Source: Antribacter soli
GTDB taxonomy: Bacteria > Actinomycetota > Actinomycetes > Actinomycetales > Cellulomonadaceae
Direction of reading: 5' to 3'
DNA length: 64,000 nucleotides
Assembly: GCF_021568775.1 (NCBI RefSeq)
Contig: NZ_JAKGSG010000050.1
Location: 1-64,000 of the forward strand
The notes under the pieces are model-generated. The model saw nothing but the letters and a program-made list of their open reading frames with translations. It was not told the origin of the DNA and did no database searches. The position numbers and the translations under genes are program-made. Below, piece after piece: positions 43,911 to 51,839 of this stretch. Position 1 is the stretch's first letter; the number at the start of each line of letters is the position of its first letter.

Positions 43911-44714
43911 TCACTGCGAGACGTCCGCACCGAAGTACTTGTCGCCGAGCTCGGCGAGCACGCCCTCGGTGCGCAGCTCCTCCAGGGCGCCGTCGATCGC
44001 CTCGGCGAGTGCGGCCCGCTCCTGGGTGACGACGAACGCGGACTCGGAGGTGTCGTCCGTCTCGACGGCGACCTTCAGGCCGGACTCGCCGTTCTCCTTG
44101 ACGTAGTCGAGGTAGGTGAGCTGGTCGTTGATCGTGGCGTCGACCCGGTCCTCCTGGAGCAGCGCGACAGCCTGGGCCCAGCCCTCGACCGCTTCGACGT
44201 TCGCGCCGTTGGCCTGAGCCAGCTCGTACCAGTTCGAGGTGAGCGACTGCGCCGTGGTCTTGCCGGACAGGTCGGCGAGGCTCGTGATCGACGTGTTGTC
44301 CGTGGTCGTCACGACCACGCCGCGCGAGATCGTGTACGGGGCGGAGAAGAGGTACTTCTCCTCGCGCTCGGGCGTGATCGAGACCTGGTTCGCAATGGTG
44401 TCGAAGCGGCCGGCGTCGAGGCCCGCGAAGATCGCGTCCCACTGCGTCTCCTGGAACTCGACCTCCAGGCCGAGCTTGTCTGCGACGGCCTCGGCCACCT
44501 CGACGTCGTACCCGACCAGGTCGCCCGAGCCGTCCTCGTGGAAGCTGAACGGGCGGTACGTGCCCTCGGTGGCGACGGTCAGCGTGCCGGCAGAGACCAG
44601 GCCGAGGTCGTTTCCGCCGGCGTCGCCGGCGGTGTCGTCGCCGCCGCACGCGGCGAGCGCCAGGAGGGCGGCTGAGGCCGCGGCGACCGTGACGAGTGCG
44701 CGGGTGCGTGACAT
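43911..44714 (-). CDS. amino-acid (probably cystine) ABC substrate-binding lipoprotein
   Basis: A 267-residue solute-binding lipoprotein. Signal peptide with lipobox LAAC (Cys about 23), then a family 3 binding fold: GTLTVATEGTYRPFSFHEDGSGDLVGYDVEVAEAVA, QWDAIFAGLDAGRFDTIANQVSITPEREEKYLFSAPYT. The combination TEGTYRPFSF...WDAIFAGLDAGRFD...NQV resembles FliY/TcyA cystine-binding proteins more than Gln or Arg binders; specificity is inferred. ATG 44714 has GGAG 9 nt upstream; a longer in-frame start at 44786 would bury the signal. It is first gene of the three-gene importer. Confidence 0.88.
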   Translation of the reverse strand: MSRTRALVTVAAASAALLALAACGGDDTAGDAGGNDLGLVSAGTLTVATEGTYRPFSFHEDGSGDLVGYDVEVAEAVADKLGLEVEFQETQWDAIFAGLDAGRFDTIANQVSITPEREEKYLFSAPYTISRGVVVTTTDNTSITSLADLSGKTTAQSLTSNWYELAQANGANVEAVEGWAQAVALLQEDRVDATINDQLTYLDYVKENGESGLKVAVETDDTSESAFVVTQERAALAEAIDGALEELRTEGVLAELGDKYFGADVSQ

Positions 44715-44792
44715 GGTGAGGGCTCCGTTTCGTACGAGTACCTGGCCGGTAGGCCGGGCGGGCGGGACCACTGATCGACCCCGCATATGTGT

Positions 44793-44813
44793 CGTATCAA
44801 CCTAGCCGATACG
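44793..44813. promoter_or_regulatory. inverted repeat upstream of the amino-acid importer
   Basis: CGTATC-N9-GATACG, about 80-100 bp before the binding-protein start, in an otherwise AT-richer patch (includes CATATG and, on the minus strand, TTGATA). It is a candidate operator or promoter for the importer. No regulator gene is nearby. Confidence 0.35.
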
Positions 44814-44883
44814 TCGCGCGGTTCGGCAGGCCTGGACCGTGGGACTCGTCACTCGCGCCGCCCCGGCGGGGTTTCCAGGAGCG

Positions 44884-45480
44884 CTAGAAGGCTCCCTTGA
44901 GGTTGCCACGCCGTCGCCAGGCACGCACCACCAGCACGATGCACGCGACCAGCCCCAGCAGGAGCGGCACCACGAGGATCGGCAGCAGCAGGGCGAGGAC
45001 GGAGAAGCCGACCGAGCCGATGTCCTCCGCCGTGCTCACCACGGGGGCCGCCGCCCCGCCGGTCGCGGTGTTCGCGACCACGCGCGCGCCGGCCTTCGTG
45101 GCGTGCACGCCCAGGGCGAGCACGATGCCCAGCACCACCGGCAGCCACTGGCCCGACTCGAGGAACGTCTGCGGGTCCGTCACCGTGACGGTCTCCGAGC
45201 CCGCGCCCGCGCCGAACGCGATGCCGCCCGCGGTCGGCCGGATCACCGTCTGCACGACGTCGTTGATGTTGTCGACCACGGGAATCTTGTCCGCGACGAC
45301 CTCCACCACGAGCAGGACGCCCAGGATCCACAGGACCCACGGGTTCTCCAGCCAGGACCAGGCGCCCGGCAGCTCGACGAGGTCGGTGAACCGGGACAGG
45401 AGACCGAGCAGGATCAGCGGGATCCAGGCGTTGAGGCCGGCAGCCATGGCCAGGCCGCTGCCGGTGGCGAGCTCGAGCAT
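44884..45480 (-). CDS. DUF4126 membrane protein
   Basis: A 198-residue integral membrane protein with four to five hydrophobic segments and the DUF4126 pattern: GSGLAMAAGLNAWIPLILLGLL at the N-terminus, VVEVVADKIPVVDNINDVVQTVIRPTAGGIAFG in the middle, ATKAGARVVANTATGGAAAPVVST and a C-terminal LLPILVVPLLLGLVACIVL. The function is unknown. ATG 45480 is chosen since CACACT lies 6 nt upstream; ATG 45486 is equally in frame. It is divergent from the VOC gene over about 50 bp. Confidence 0.82.
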   Translation of the reverse strand: MLELATGSGLAMAAGLNAWIPLILLGLLSRFTDLVELPGAWSWLENPWVLWILGVLLVVEVVADKIPVVDNINDVVQTVIRPTAGGIAFGAGAGSETVTVTDPQTFLESGQWLPVVLGIVLALGVHATKAGARVVANTATGGAAAPVVSTAEDIGSVGFSVLALLLPILVVPLLLGLVACIVLVVRAWRRRGNLKGAF

Positions 45481-45532
45481 GGACATAGTGTGGCACGGGA
45501 CACCGACACTCCTGAGGGTGTTTCATGAGGTC

Positions 45533-45907
45533 ATGGACCTTGTCCAGATCGCCCAGCGGGCCGACGACCTCGATCGTGCGGGAGCGTTCTACACCGCTCT
45601 GCTCGGGACCCCGCCCGCCGCGCGGTTCGACCCGCCAGGCCTGCTGTTCCACGCGCTCGGCGACGTGCGGCTCATGCTCGAACGTGGCGCGCCGTCGGCC
45701 CTGATCTACCTGCGCGTGCCGGGGCTGCGGGCGCGGGTCGAGGAGCTGCGCGCGGCCGGGGTGACGATCGAGTCCGAGCCGCACGTCATCTTCACCCACG
45801 AGGACGACACCCTCGGCCCCGCCGGGCACGACGAGTGGCAGGCGTTCGTCCGGGACAGCGAGGGGAACGTCGTCGGCCTCGTGGACTTCGAGCCCGCCGG
45901 GAACTGA
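45533..45907 (+). CDS. VOC (glyoxalase/bleomycin resistance-like) protein
   Basis: A 124-residue single VOC domain with the paired beta-alpha-beta pattern: IAQRADDLDRAGAFYTALLGTPPAARFDPPGLLFHALGDVRLML and VPGLRARVEELRAAGVTIESEP...FVRDSEGNVVGLVDF. Such proteins are small metal-dependent enzymes or binders; substrate cannot be assigned. The first VOC metal position is unusual (Gln in IAQRADD), so metal dependence is uncertain. ATG 45533; no clear Shine-Dalgarno. Confidence 0.82.
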   Translation: MDLVQIAQRADDLDRAGAFYTALLGTPPAARFDPPGLLFHALGDVRLMLERGAPSALIYLRVPGLRARVEELRAAGVTIESEPHVIFTHEDDTLGPAGHDEWQAFVRDSEGNVVGLVDFEPAGN

Positions 45908-46021
45908 CCGGGCGCGGCGCCCAGATCGGCCAGACCCCGGACGGTTGCCCTGGTCCTGGTCGGCGGGTTGAACCCCGCACGACCGGCGTCGGGCACCAGA
46001 CTGGGGGCAGGAGGTGGCGAG

Positions 46022-46474
46022 ATGCTCGATGTGCTGGCGGTCCTGTCCGTCGTGGTGCTCGGCCTGTCGGCCGGGGTGTTCTTTGCGTTCTCGACGTTCG
46101 TGGTGGCCGGCCTGCGCCGTGCCGAGGATGCCGAGGCCGGTGCCGTGATGAACGGCATCAACGCGGAGGCGGTCCGGCCACCCTTCATGGTCGTGTTCGG
46201 CGGGGCGTTGCTCGTGCCGCTCGCCACGACAGTGTGGGCGTACGCGCAGGACGACGCCGGAGCCGCGTGGTTCCTCGCAGCGACCGCGCTGTACGCCCTC
46301 GGGTCGTTCGGGGTCACGGTCGTGCTCAACGTGCCCCTCAACAACGGGCTGCTCGTCGCGCCCGACGTGGGCGAGGGGTGGCGCGACTTCCACGGGCCGT
46401 GGACGCGGTGGAACCACGTGCGGACGGTGTCGGCCACGATCGCGGCGGCGCTCGCGGTGGTGGGGCTGCTGTAG
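46022..46474 (+). CDS. DUF1772 (anthrone oxygenase-like) membrane protein
   Basis: A 150-residue protein with four hydrophobic segments and the DUF1772 pattern (LSAGVFFAFSTFVVAGLRRAEDAEAGAVMNGINAEAVRPPFM; VPLNNGLL; WTRWNHVRT). It is an integral membrane protein; some relatives are annotated as anthrone oxygenases, but function in bacteria is mostly unknown. The start ATG has AGGAGG 7 nt upstream, one of the best ribosome sites in the region. Confidence 0.85.
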   Translation: MLDVLAVLSVVVLGLSAGVFFAFSTFVVAGLRRAEDAEAGAVMNGINAEAVRPPFMVVFGGALLVPLATTVWAYAQDDAGAAWFLAATALYALGSFGVTVVLNVPLNNGLLVAPDVGEGWRDFHGPWTRWNHVRTVSATIAAALAVVGLL

Positions 46475-46490
46475 GCCGGCGTGCCCGCGG

Positions 46491-47057
46491 TCAGCCGGCT
46501 GCCTTGGCGGCGGCCTTCTTCGCCTTCTTGAAGTCGCGGACCTTCTGGAGGGACTCGGGGCTGGTGACGTCGGCGACGGACCGGTAGCCGTCGAGGGCGT
46601 AGTCGCCTGCGGCCTGCTCCCACCCCTCAGGCTTGACACCGAGCTGCTTGGCGACCAGCGCGACGAAGATCCTGGCCTTCTGTGCCCCGAAGCCGGGCAG
46701 CGCCTGTACCCGTCTCAACAGGTCCCCACCGGTGGCCGCCTCCGTCCAGATGCGGGAGGCGTCGCCGTCGTACTCCTCCGCGACGACCCGCGCGAGGTCC
46801 TGGACCCGTGCCGCCATGGAGCGGCCGTACCGGTGGATGGCCGGGGGAGTGGTGGCGAGCTGCATGAACTCCTCCGGGTCGGCCGCCGCGATCGCCGCAG
46901 GGTCGAGCGTCCCGAACCGTTCGAGGATCTTCCAGGGCCCGCGGAAGGCATGCTCCATGGGGTACTGCTGATCCAGCATCATGCCCGCGAGGACCGCGAA
47001 CGAATGCTCGTCCAGCACCGCGTCGGCCTCAGGAATGCCCGTGACCGAGAACGACAT
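46491..47057 (-). CDS. HhH-GPD-type base excision DNA repair protein
   Basis: A 188-residue protein of the HhH-GPD superfamily, a short actinobacterial type. The helix-hairpin-helix is RVQALPGFGAQKARIFVALVAKQLG (about 113-137), preceded by LAGMMLDQQYPMEHAFRGPWKILERFG. The basic tail KVRDFKKAKKAAAKAAG probably binds DNA. The conserved catalytic Asp after the hairpin is not obvious at the usual place (GDYALDGYRSV contains candidates). ATG 47057 is preferred because GGAGG lies 8 nt upstream. It is convergent with the DUF1772 gene. Confidence 0.85.
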   Translation of the reverse strand: MSFSVTGIPEADAVLDEHSFAVLAGMMLDQQYPMEHAFRGPWKILERFGTLDPAAIAAADPEEFMQLATTPPAIHRYGRSMAARVQDLARVVAEEYDGDASRIWTEAATGGDLLRRVQALPGFGAQKARIFVALVAKQLGVKPEGWEQAAGDYALDGYRSVADVTSPESLQKVRDFKKAKKAAAKAAG

Positions 47058-47267
47058 CGTCGTCACCTCCGGCAGGTCTGTTGATCACCAGGTGAGCTGG
47101 CCAAGCAGCATGGAACAGAGGTCAGCCTCAAGAGCGCGTACCGACGCTGTCTTGAAGCATGACAGGCGCGAGCGGCTTGCGCTCCTCCGTGCCGGCGAAG
47201 CCCACGAGAGGGCCTTGACGGTGCCCACGGGCACGAGGATCGTGAAACCGGTACGAGGGAGTACACC

Positions 47268-47828
47268 ATGCGTCGCAGACTGCTCATCTTGATGTCCGTC
47301 CTGTCGCTGCTTCTCACGGGAACCGTGATCACGGCTCCAGCGGCGACGGCTCATCCGTACTGCGGGCAGGTGTGGGGCTCGCTCGCCAAGGGCGCGCCCG
47401 GCATGTCCGCCGGACAGCTCTTCGACGTCCGCGCCGGACGCCATCCCTGCTTCGACCGGCTCGTGCTCGACATCGACGCGCCGCTCACCGGCTGGTCGGT
47501 GCGCTACGTGGACCAGGTCGTCATGGACGGCTCGGGGGCGGTCGTACCGGTCCGTGGCGGGGCGCGCCTGGAGGTCGTCGCGCGGGTCGGCGTCATCCCG
47601 ACCGACGCGTTCTTCGTCGGCCCGGGCACCCTGGTCGACACCACGGGCTACACGACCTTCCGGCACGTCGCCTGGGCCGGCAGCTTCGAGGGCGTGACGA
47701 CGATCGGGCTCGGCGTGCGGGCGCGGCTGCCGTTCCGCACGTTCGTCCTGGCCGGGCCTGGTACCGGGTCCCGGCTCGTGGTCGACGTCGGGCATCGGTG
47801 GTGCGCGCCAGGCCACGTCGTCTGTTGA
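47268..47828 (+). CDS. secreted AMIN-like domain protein
   Basis: A 186-residue exported protein. Signal peptide 1-28 (LLILMSVLSLLLTGTVITAPAATAH), then an AMIN-like domain: GRHPCFDRLVLDIDAPLTGWSVRYVDQVVMDGSGAVVPVRGGARLEVVARV...ARLPFRTFVLAGPGTGSRLVVDVGH. Such domains bind cell-wall or periplasmic ligands in amidases and stand-alone proteins of actinobacteria. Four cysteines (C34 region, C61 region and two at the C-terminus) could form disulfides. The ATG at 47268 has GGGAG upstream; TTGACG (47215) may be part of its promoter. Confidence 0.75.
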   Translation: MRRRLLILMSVLSLLLTGTVITAPAATAHPYCGQVWGSLAKGAPGMSAGQLFDVRAGRHPCFDRLVLDIDAPLTGWSVRYVDQVVMDGSGAVVPVRGGARLEVVARVGVIPTDAFFVGPGTLVDTTGYTTFRHVAWAGSFEGVTTIGLGVRARLPFRTFVLAGPGTGSRLVVDVGHRWCAPGHVVC

Positions 47829-47835
47829 GCGTGAT

Positions 47836-49299
47836 CTAGGAAGCAATCCCGAAGTGAGCGGCAACCTGGTCGAGAAGGGTGGCGAGATCAGGGGAGGGCT
47901 CCAGCGCGCCGGCCGGCGCGGGCGCGCCCGCCGCCGGCACCAGGAAGATCCCAAGGCTGCGCAGGTAGCCGAGCACCTGCTCAGCCGCCGCCGGGGCGTC
48001 GCGTTGAAGGTCGTCGAGAACCGAGGCGGGGTCGCCGCCGCCGGCTTCGACCAGGGCTGCGACCATGCGCTGATCGTCGAGCACCTCAAGACCGGCGATC
48101 ACCGCCGCGGGCAGCGCGAGCCTGTTGAGCTCCGCAAGGGCCAAGGGCAGCCGGTCCTTCCCGCCGACATGGGTGAAGACCAGGTCGTGCTCGGCTCGCG
48201 CCGCGAGATGCGCGTCGAGTGCGGCTTCATAGAGCCTGCAGTCGCCATCCGCCTCGCAGACGACGACCCCTTGGTGAAACAGCCCGTCCAGCAGGCGCGA
48301 GTACCGAAGGAGCGGGTCCGTCCAGACCGTCTTCACGCGCTCGGCCGGGAGCGCATTCTTCTTCCGGATGCCGGACGTCCGCGTGCTGGAGATCCGAATG
48401 ATCGTGACCTCCCGGTCAGCGGCACCCTCGAGGACACCCTCGAGCAGGTCCTCGCTGTGCGTCGCGATCAATACCTGAGTGGTCGTCGGCGGTGACTCCT
48501 GGGCAAGAAACCGACCCAGGCTGCGCGCCTGTGGTGGGTGCAGGAACACTTCGGGATCGTCGATCATGGTGATGCAGTTCCCGGAGGCCAGGAAGGCAAG
48601 CAAGAGGCCGACGAAGCTGCGTATCCCGTCGCCCTGGTCCCGTACCACGCGCAACCGCGCATATTCCTCGAGCAGTGCCGGGCTGGGCGGCAGGGTCTCG
48701 TCAGGCCGGGTCGGCTTCCCCATCAGGAGCTCGAGCTGTTGCGCATAGCGATTGATGCTCACGTCGAAGCCGAGAGCGCGTCGCGTCAGCCGAGCCAGGT
48801 GGGCCTCCAGCTCCCGGTCGTCCCAGACGCGGTGGAGCGGGCTCCGGGCCGAGATCATCGGGTTACGCGCTTCTGCGATCTGCAAGAGGTTCGCCCGCGA
48901 CATCGCATCGTGGAACCCGGCAAAGTGGGACGCCAGCGGTCCGAGCCCGTTCGCGCCCTGCCAGTAGAGAAGGCACTTGTTGAGCGTCAGCCGAGGGCCT
49001 TCCATGGCATCGCCGATGACGAGCTGGCCGCCGTATGCTTCCCCGTCGGGCGCCAGCCGGGCCCGGAGGCGGAACCACTCTTCGAGCTCCGCCGGGCTCC
49101 CCGTCCGCTCCAGCTCCACGCCGCTGACCCATTCTGCGGGGGCGAACGGGCTGCCTCGCTCCAGCGACTGGGCGATCTCGCCGAGCAGGACCGACTTTCC
49201 GCCGTTGTTCGGCCCGACAATGACCGCGAGGCCGGCAGGGGGAATGTTCGCGACGGCACCATCGAGGAACCGAATCTGCTTCACGCCTACCGAGACCAT
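47836..49299 (-). CDS. orphan OLD-type ATPase with altered TOPRIM domain
   Basis: A 487-residue OLD-family protein. The ABC-type ATPase has Walker A GPNNGGKS (29-36), a signature-like RDQGDGIRSFVG (219-230), Walker B CITMIDDPEVFLHPP (242-256) and H281. The C-terminal TOPRIM domain shows the Glu motif VVVCEADGD (345-353), but the following metal motif, usually ADFDVLND-like, reads AGLEVLDD (402-409): the first Asp is Gly and the second is Glu. OLD proteins are ATP-powered nucleases in phage defence (Gabija GajA, P2 Old), but no UvrD-like GajB or reverse transcriptase is adjacent. Codon use is slightly less GC-biased than its neighbours, suggesting transfer. ATG 49299 has AGGAG 5 nt upstream. 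Confidence 0.8.
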   Translation of the reverse strand: MVSVGVKQIRFLDGAVANIPPAGLAVIVGPNNGGKSVLLGEIAQSLERGSPFAPAEWVSGVELERTGSPAELEEWFRLRARLAPDGEAYGGQLVIGDAMEGPRLTLNKCLLYWQGANGLGPLASHFAGFHDAMSRANLLQIAEARNPMISARSPLHRVWDDRELEAHLARLTRRALGFDVSINRYAQQLELLMGKPTRPDETLPPSPALLEEYARLRVVRDQGDGIRSFVGLLLAFLASGNCITMIDDPEVFLHPPQARSLGRFLAQESPPTTTQVLIATHSEDLLEGVLEGAADREVTIIRISSTRTSGIRKKNALPAERVKTVWTDPLLRYSRLLDGLFHQGVVVCEADGDCRLYEAALDAHLAARAEHDLVFTHVGGKDRLPLALAELNRLALPAAVIAGLEVLDDQRMVAALVEAGGGDPASVLDDLQRDAPAAAEQVLGYLRSLGIFLVPAAGAPAPAGALEPSPDLATLLDQVAAHFGIAS

Positions 49300-49477
49300 C
49301 AGCGCTCCTTTGCTTGCCGGCTTGCCTCGGCTGGACCGTTACCAGAGTGTTTGACCACTACCGACGTCGTTCAACCCCGTGTCCAACCGGGCGTACGGGC
49401 GATCGGGTACGACCCCGTGATGGACCAGGAGCACGTGCAGGTTCGCGCCGCGGACCGACCCCGCCGTCCGGCAGCGA

Positions 49478-49888
49478 TCAGGTCGTGGGCTCCCGGCTCA
49501 GCCGTCCGGCCACGTACTCCTCGACGCCGATCAGCGACAACAGGGTGCGCTGTGCGGTCGCGAGCAGCGGATCCGCCTCGTCCTTGTCGACCAGCCGAAG
49601 CCGGTCCACCCGGTAGTCGACCCCGTCACGTGTCATCCGGTACGAGCCGGCCGCGAGCACGTTCTGCGTCCAGTCGGTGGTCGCGCCCCACGGCAGCGGA
49701 GTCAGGACCTGGATGTCGGGCGTGCCGACGGCGCGGGCGGCGAACGCGACGACGGGTGTCGCGTACTGCTTGCCGCTGCGCCGGCCGACGTGGTGCACGG
49801 TCGCCCACGGTGGCAGGTGCGACGACATCTTGAGCGCGTAGGGGTTGAACCGCTTGGCGGCGCGGACGATCATCTCGGGAGCAGCCAT
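49478..49888 (-). CDS. nitroreductase-family deazaflavin (F420)-dependent oxidoreductase, Ddn-like
   Basis: A 136-residue split-barrel protein of the deazaflavin-dependent nitroreductase group. The hallmark HHVGRRSGKQYATPVVAF (about 31-48) is equivalent to the G-R-x-S-G segment of Ddn that binds F420, followed by GATTDWTQNVLAAG and a DKDEADPLL tail. ATG 49888 has CATGAT exactly 6 nt upstream (leaderless pattern). It lies immediately downstream of the FecBCD-type cassette in the same direction, tying that importer to F420. The 178 bp after the OLD gene's start (49300-49477) show no gene. Confidence 0.82.
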   Translation of the reverse strand: MAAPEMIVRAAKRFNPYALKMSSHLPPWATVHHVGRRSGKQYATPVVAFAARAVGTPDIQVLTPLPWGATTDWTQNVLAAGSYRMTRDGVDYRVDRLRLVDKDEADPLLATAQRTLLSLIGVEEYVAGRLSREPTT

Positions 49889-49947
49889 GCACCCATCATG
49901 CTCCGACGCGAGCGCCCCGCCACCGCGCCGCCGGCCTGGGGCGGGCG

Positions 49948-50781
49948 CTAGGCCGTCCGGGGCTCGAAGGTCAGGACCGGGCGGCCCGTGCGCGGGTGGG
50001 TCAGCACCTCGCACCGCACGCCGTAGACCGGCTCGATCACCTCGGGCACGAGCACGTCCGCGACCGCCCCCGCCGCGGCGACCCGCCCGCCTGACAGCAG
50101 CACGACGTGGTCGCAGGTGGCGGCGGCGAGGTTGAGGTCGTGCAGCGCGGCGAGCACCGTCACGCCGTCGTCGGCGAGGCTGCGCAGCACGCGCATCGCG
50201 TGGAGCTGAGCGGCGATGTCGAGGTGGTTGGTCGGCTCGTCGAGCAGGAGCAGGCGCGGCCGCTGGGCGAGGGCGCGAGCCATGTGCACGCGCTGCCGCT
50301 CGCCGCCGGACAGCGTCGCGACCGCACGGCCCGCCAGCTCCAGCGCCCCGGCGGTCGCCAGGGCCTGCTGAGCGACGTCGCGGTCGGCCGCGGAGTCGCC
50401 CGCGAGCAGCGAGCGGTGCGGGATGCGCCCGAGCAGCACGGCGTCGAGCACGGAGACGGGCAGGTCCGTCGTCGCGTCCTGCTCCACGAGGGCCAGGACC
50501 CGGGCGCGACGACGGCGGGAGAGCGCCGCGAGGTCCTCCCCGCCGAACCGCACGCCCGGCTCGCCCGTCCCGCTGCCCGCCGGCTGCACGGCCGCGATCA
50601 CGCGCAGCAGTGTCGACTTCCCCGAGCCGTTAGGCCCGAGCAGGCCCGTGACCGCGCCTGGGGGAGCGGTGCAGTCCACGCCGTCGAGGATGAGCCGGCC
50701 GTCCACGCCCCACGAGACGCGCGACGCCTCGAGCCCCGCGTCGGCACCAAGGTGCGCGGTGCCCTGCTCGTCGGTGGTCAT
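49948..50781 (-). CDS. FecE-type ABC ATPase, putative F420-0 importer
   Basis: A 277-residue importer ATPase of the siderophore/cobalamin (FecCDE/BtuCD) class. Walker A is GPNGSGKS, the signature LSGGERQR, Walker B LLLLDEPTNHLD, and the switch His is in LHDLN. ATG overlaps the permease stop (ATGA), so translation is coupled. This three-gene cassette, found in actinobacteria that have cofE and F420 enzymes but often lack the earlier F420 genes, has been proposed as an F420-0 importer; the Ddn-like gene downstream agrees. A siderophore or B12 importer is the alternative. Confidence 0.8.
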   Translation of the reverse strand: MTTDEQGTAHLGADAGLEASRVSWGVDGRLILDGVDCTAPPGAVTGLLGPNGSGKSTLLRVIAAVQPAGSGTGEPGVRFGGEDLAALSRRRRARVLALVEQDATTDLPVSVLDAVLLGRIPHRSLLAGDSAADRDVAQQALATAGALELAGRAVATLSGGERQRVHMARALAQRPRLLLLDEPTNHLDIAAQLHAMRVLRSLADDGVTVLAALHDLNLAAATCDHVVLLSGGRVAAAGAVADVLVPEVIEPVYGVRCEVLTHPRTGRPVLTFEPRTA

Positions 50782-51839
50782 GCCCGGGACCTTCCTCGCC
50801 AGAGCAGCAGCGCGAACACCGGCGCGCCGACGGCGGCCGTCACGATCCCGACCGGCAGCTCACGGGGCTCGAACACGGTGCGGGCCAGCGTGTCGGCCCA
50901 CACCAGGAACGACGCCCCGAGCAGCGCCGACAGCGGCAGCAGGAGGCGGTGCCGCGCGCCGGTGAGCAGCCGCACCGCGTGGGGCAGGATCAGCCCGATG
51001 AAGCCGATCGACCCGCTCTGCGAGACGAGCGTGCCGGTGAGCAACGCGACCCCGATGAGCAGCACCCACCGCACGGCGTTGACGGGAATCCCCAGCGCCG
51101 CGGCGGCGGTGTCGCCGAACGTGAACGCGTCGAGCACGGACCCGGTCAGCGAGAGCGCGGAGCCGAGCACGAGCACGGCGACGCCCGTGATCGCGACGGA
51201 CATCCAGGTCGCCGAGGCGACGGATCCCATGAGCCAGGACAGGACCTCGCGGAACGCGTCGCCCTTCACGGCCCAGAAGATGACGAACGACACGGCGGCG
51301 GAGCAGAGCTGGCTGATCGCGAGTCCGGCCAGGACGGTGCGTGTCGGAGTGATCGCGCCGAGCGCCCCGGCCAGGCCGAGCGCCGCCGCCAGCGCGGCGA
51401 CGGCCCCGCCGAACGCCGCGACCGGCAGCAGCAGAGGGACGCCGAGCAGCAGGACCAGCACCGCACCGAGCGAGGCCCCGGACGACAGCCCGAGCAGGTA
51501 CGGGTCGGCCAGCGGGTTGCGCGTCAGCGACTGCATGACGACGCCCGACAGCGCCAGCCCGGCCCCGACCGCCGCCGCGGTCAGGATCCGCGGCAGGCGG
51601 AGCTGCCAGACCATGCCGTCCCGGATCCGCGACAGCGGCTCGAGCCCGAGCCCGTCGCCGAGCCCGAGGTGCGTCGCGATCGAGCGCCACACCTCGGTCA
51701 CGGCGAGCTCGGCGGGGCCGATCGTGACCGCGACGAGCACGGTCCCGACCAGCACGACGACGGCGGCCGGGAGCCACACGGCACCCCGCGCGGGACGCCG
51801 CTCGGCCCCGCCCGGCCCGTCCGCCGTCGTACCGCTCAC
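50778..51839 (-). CDS. FecCD-type ABC permease, putative F420-0 importer
   Basis: A 353-residue permease with about ten transmembrane helices and the FecCD/BtuC pattern: RLPRILTAAAVGAGLALSGVVMQSLTRNPLADPYLLGLSSGA, then LSWLMGSVASATW, and the ATPase-contact region GSIGFIGLILPHAVRLLTGARHR. The GTG at 51839 overlaps the binding-protein stop (GTGA), and its own stop overlaps the ATPase start, so the cassette is tightly coupled. An open frame continues far upstream on this strand but is non-coding there. Confidence 0.88.
   Translation of the reverse strand: MSGTTADGPGGAERRPARGAVWLPAAVVVLVGTVLVAVTIGPAELAVTEVWRSIATHLGLGDGLGLEPLSRIRDGMVWQLRLPRILTAAAVGAGLALSGVVMQSLTRNPLADPYLLGLSSGASLGAVLVLLLGVPLLLPVAAFGGAVAALAAALGLAGALGAITPTRTVLAGLAISQLCSAAVSFVIFWAVKGDAFREVLSWLMGSVASATWMSVAITGVAVLVLGSALSLTGSVLDAFTFGDTAAAALGIPVNAVRWVLLIGVALLTGTLVSQSGSIGFIGLILPHAVRLLTGARHRLLLPLSALLGASFLVWADTLARTVFEPRELPVGIVTAAVGAPVFALLLWRGRSRA

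Noticed and set aside
47067-47267. Possible tRNA gene because of GC-rich short stems.
   Set aside because: No cloverleaf with a T-loop GTTCGANTC-type motif could be drawn.
49300-49477. Possible small gene or partner of the OLD ATPase.
   Set aside because: No frame with actinobacterial third-position GC bias or a recognisable start; it probably holds the OLD promoter only.
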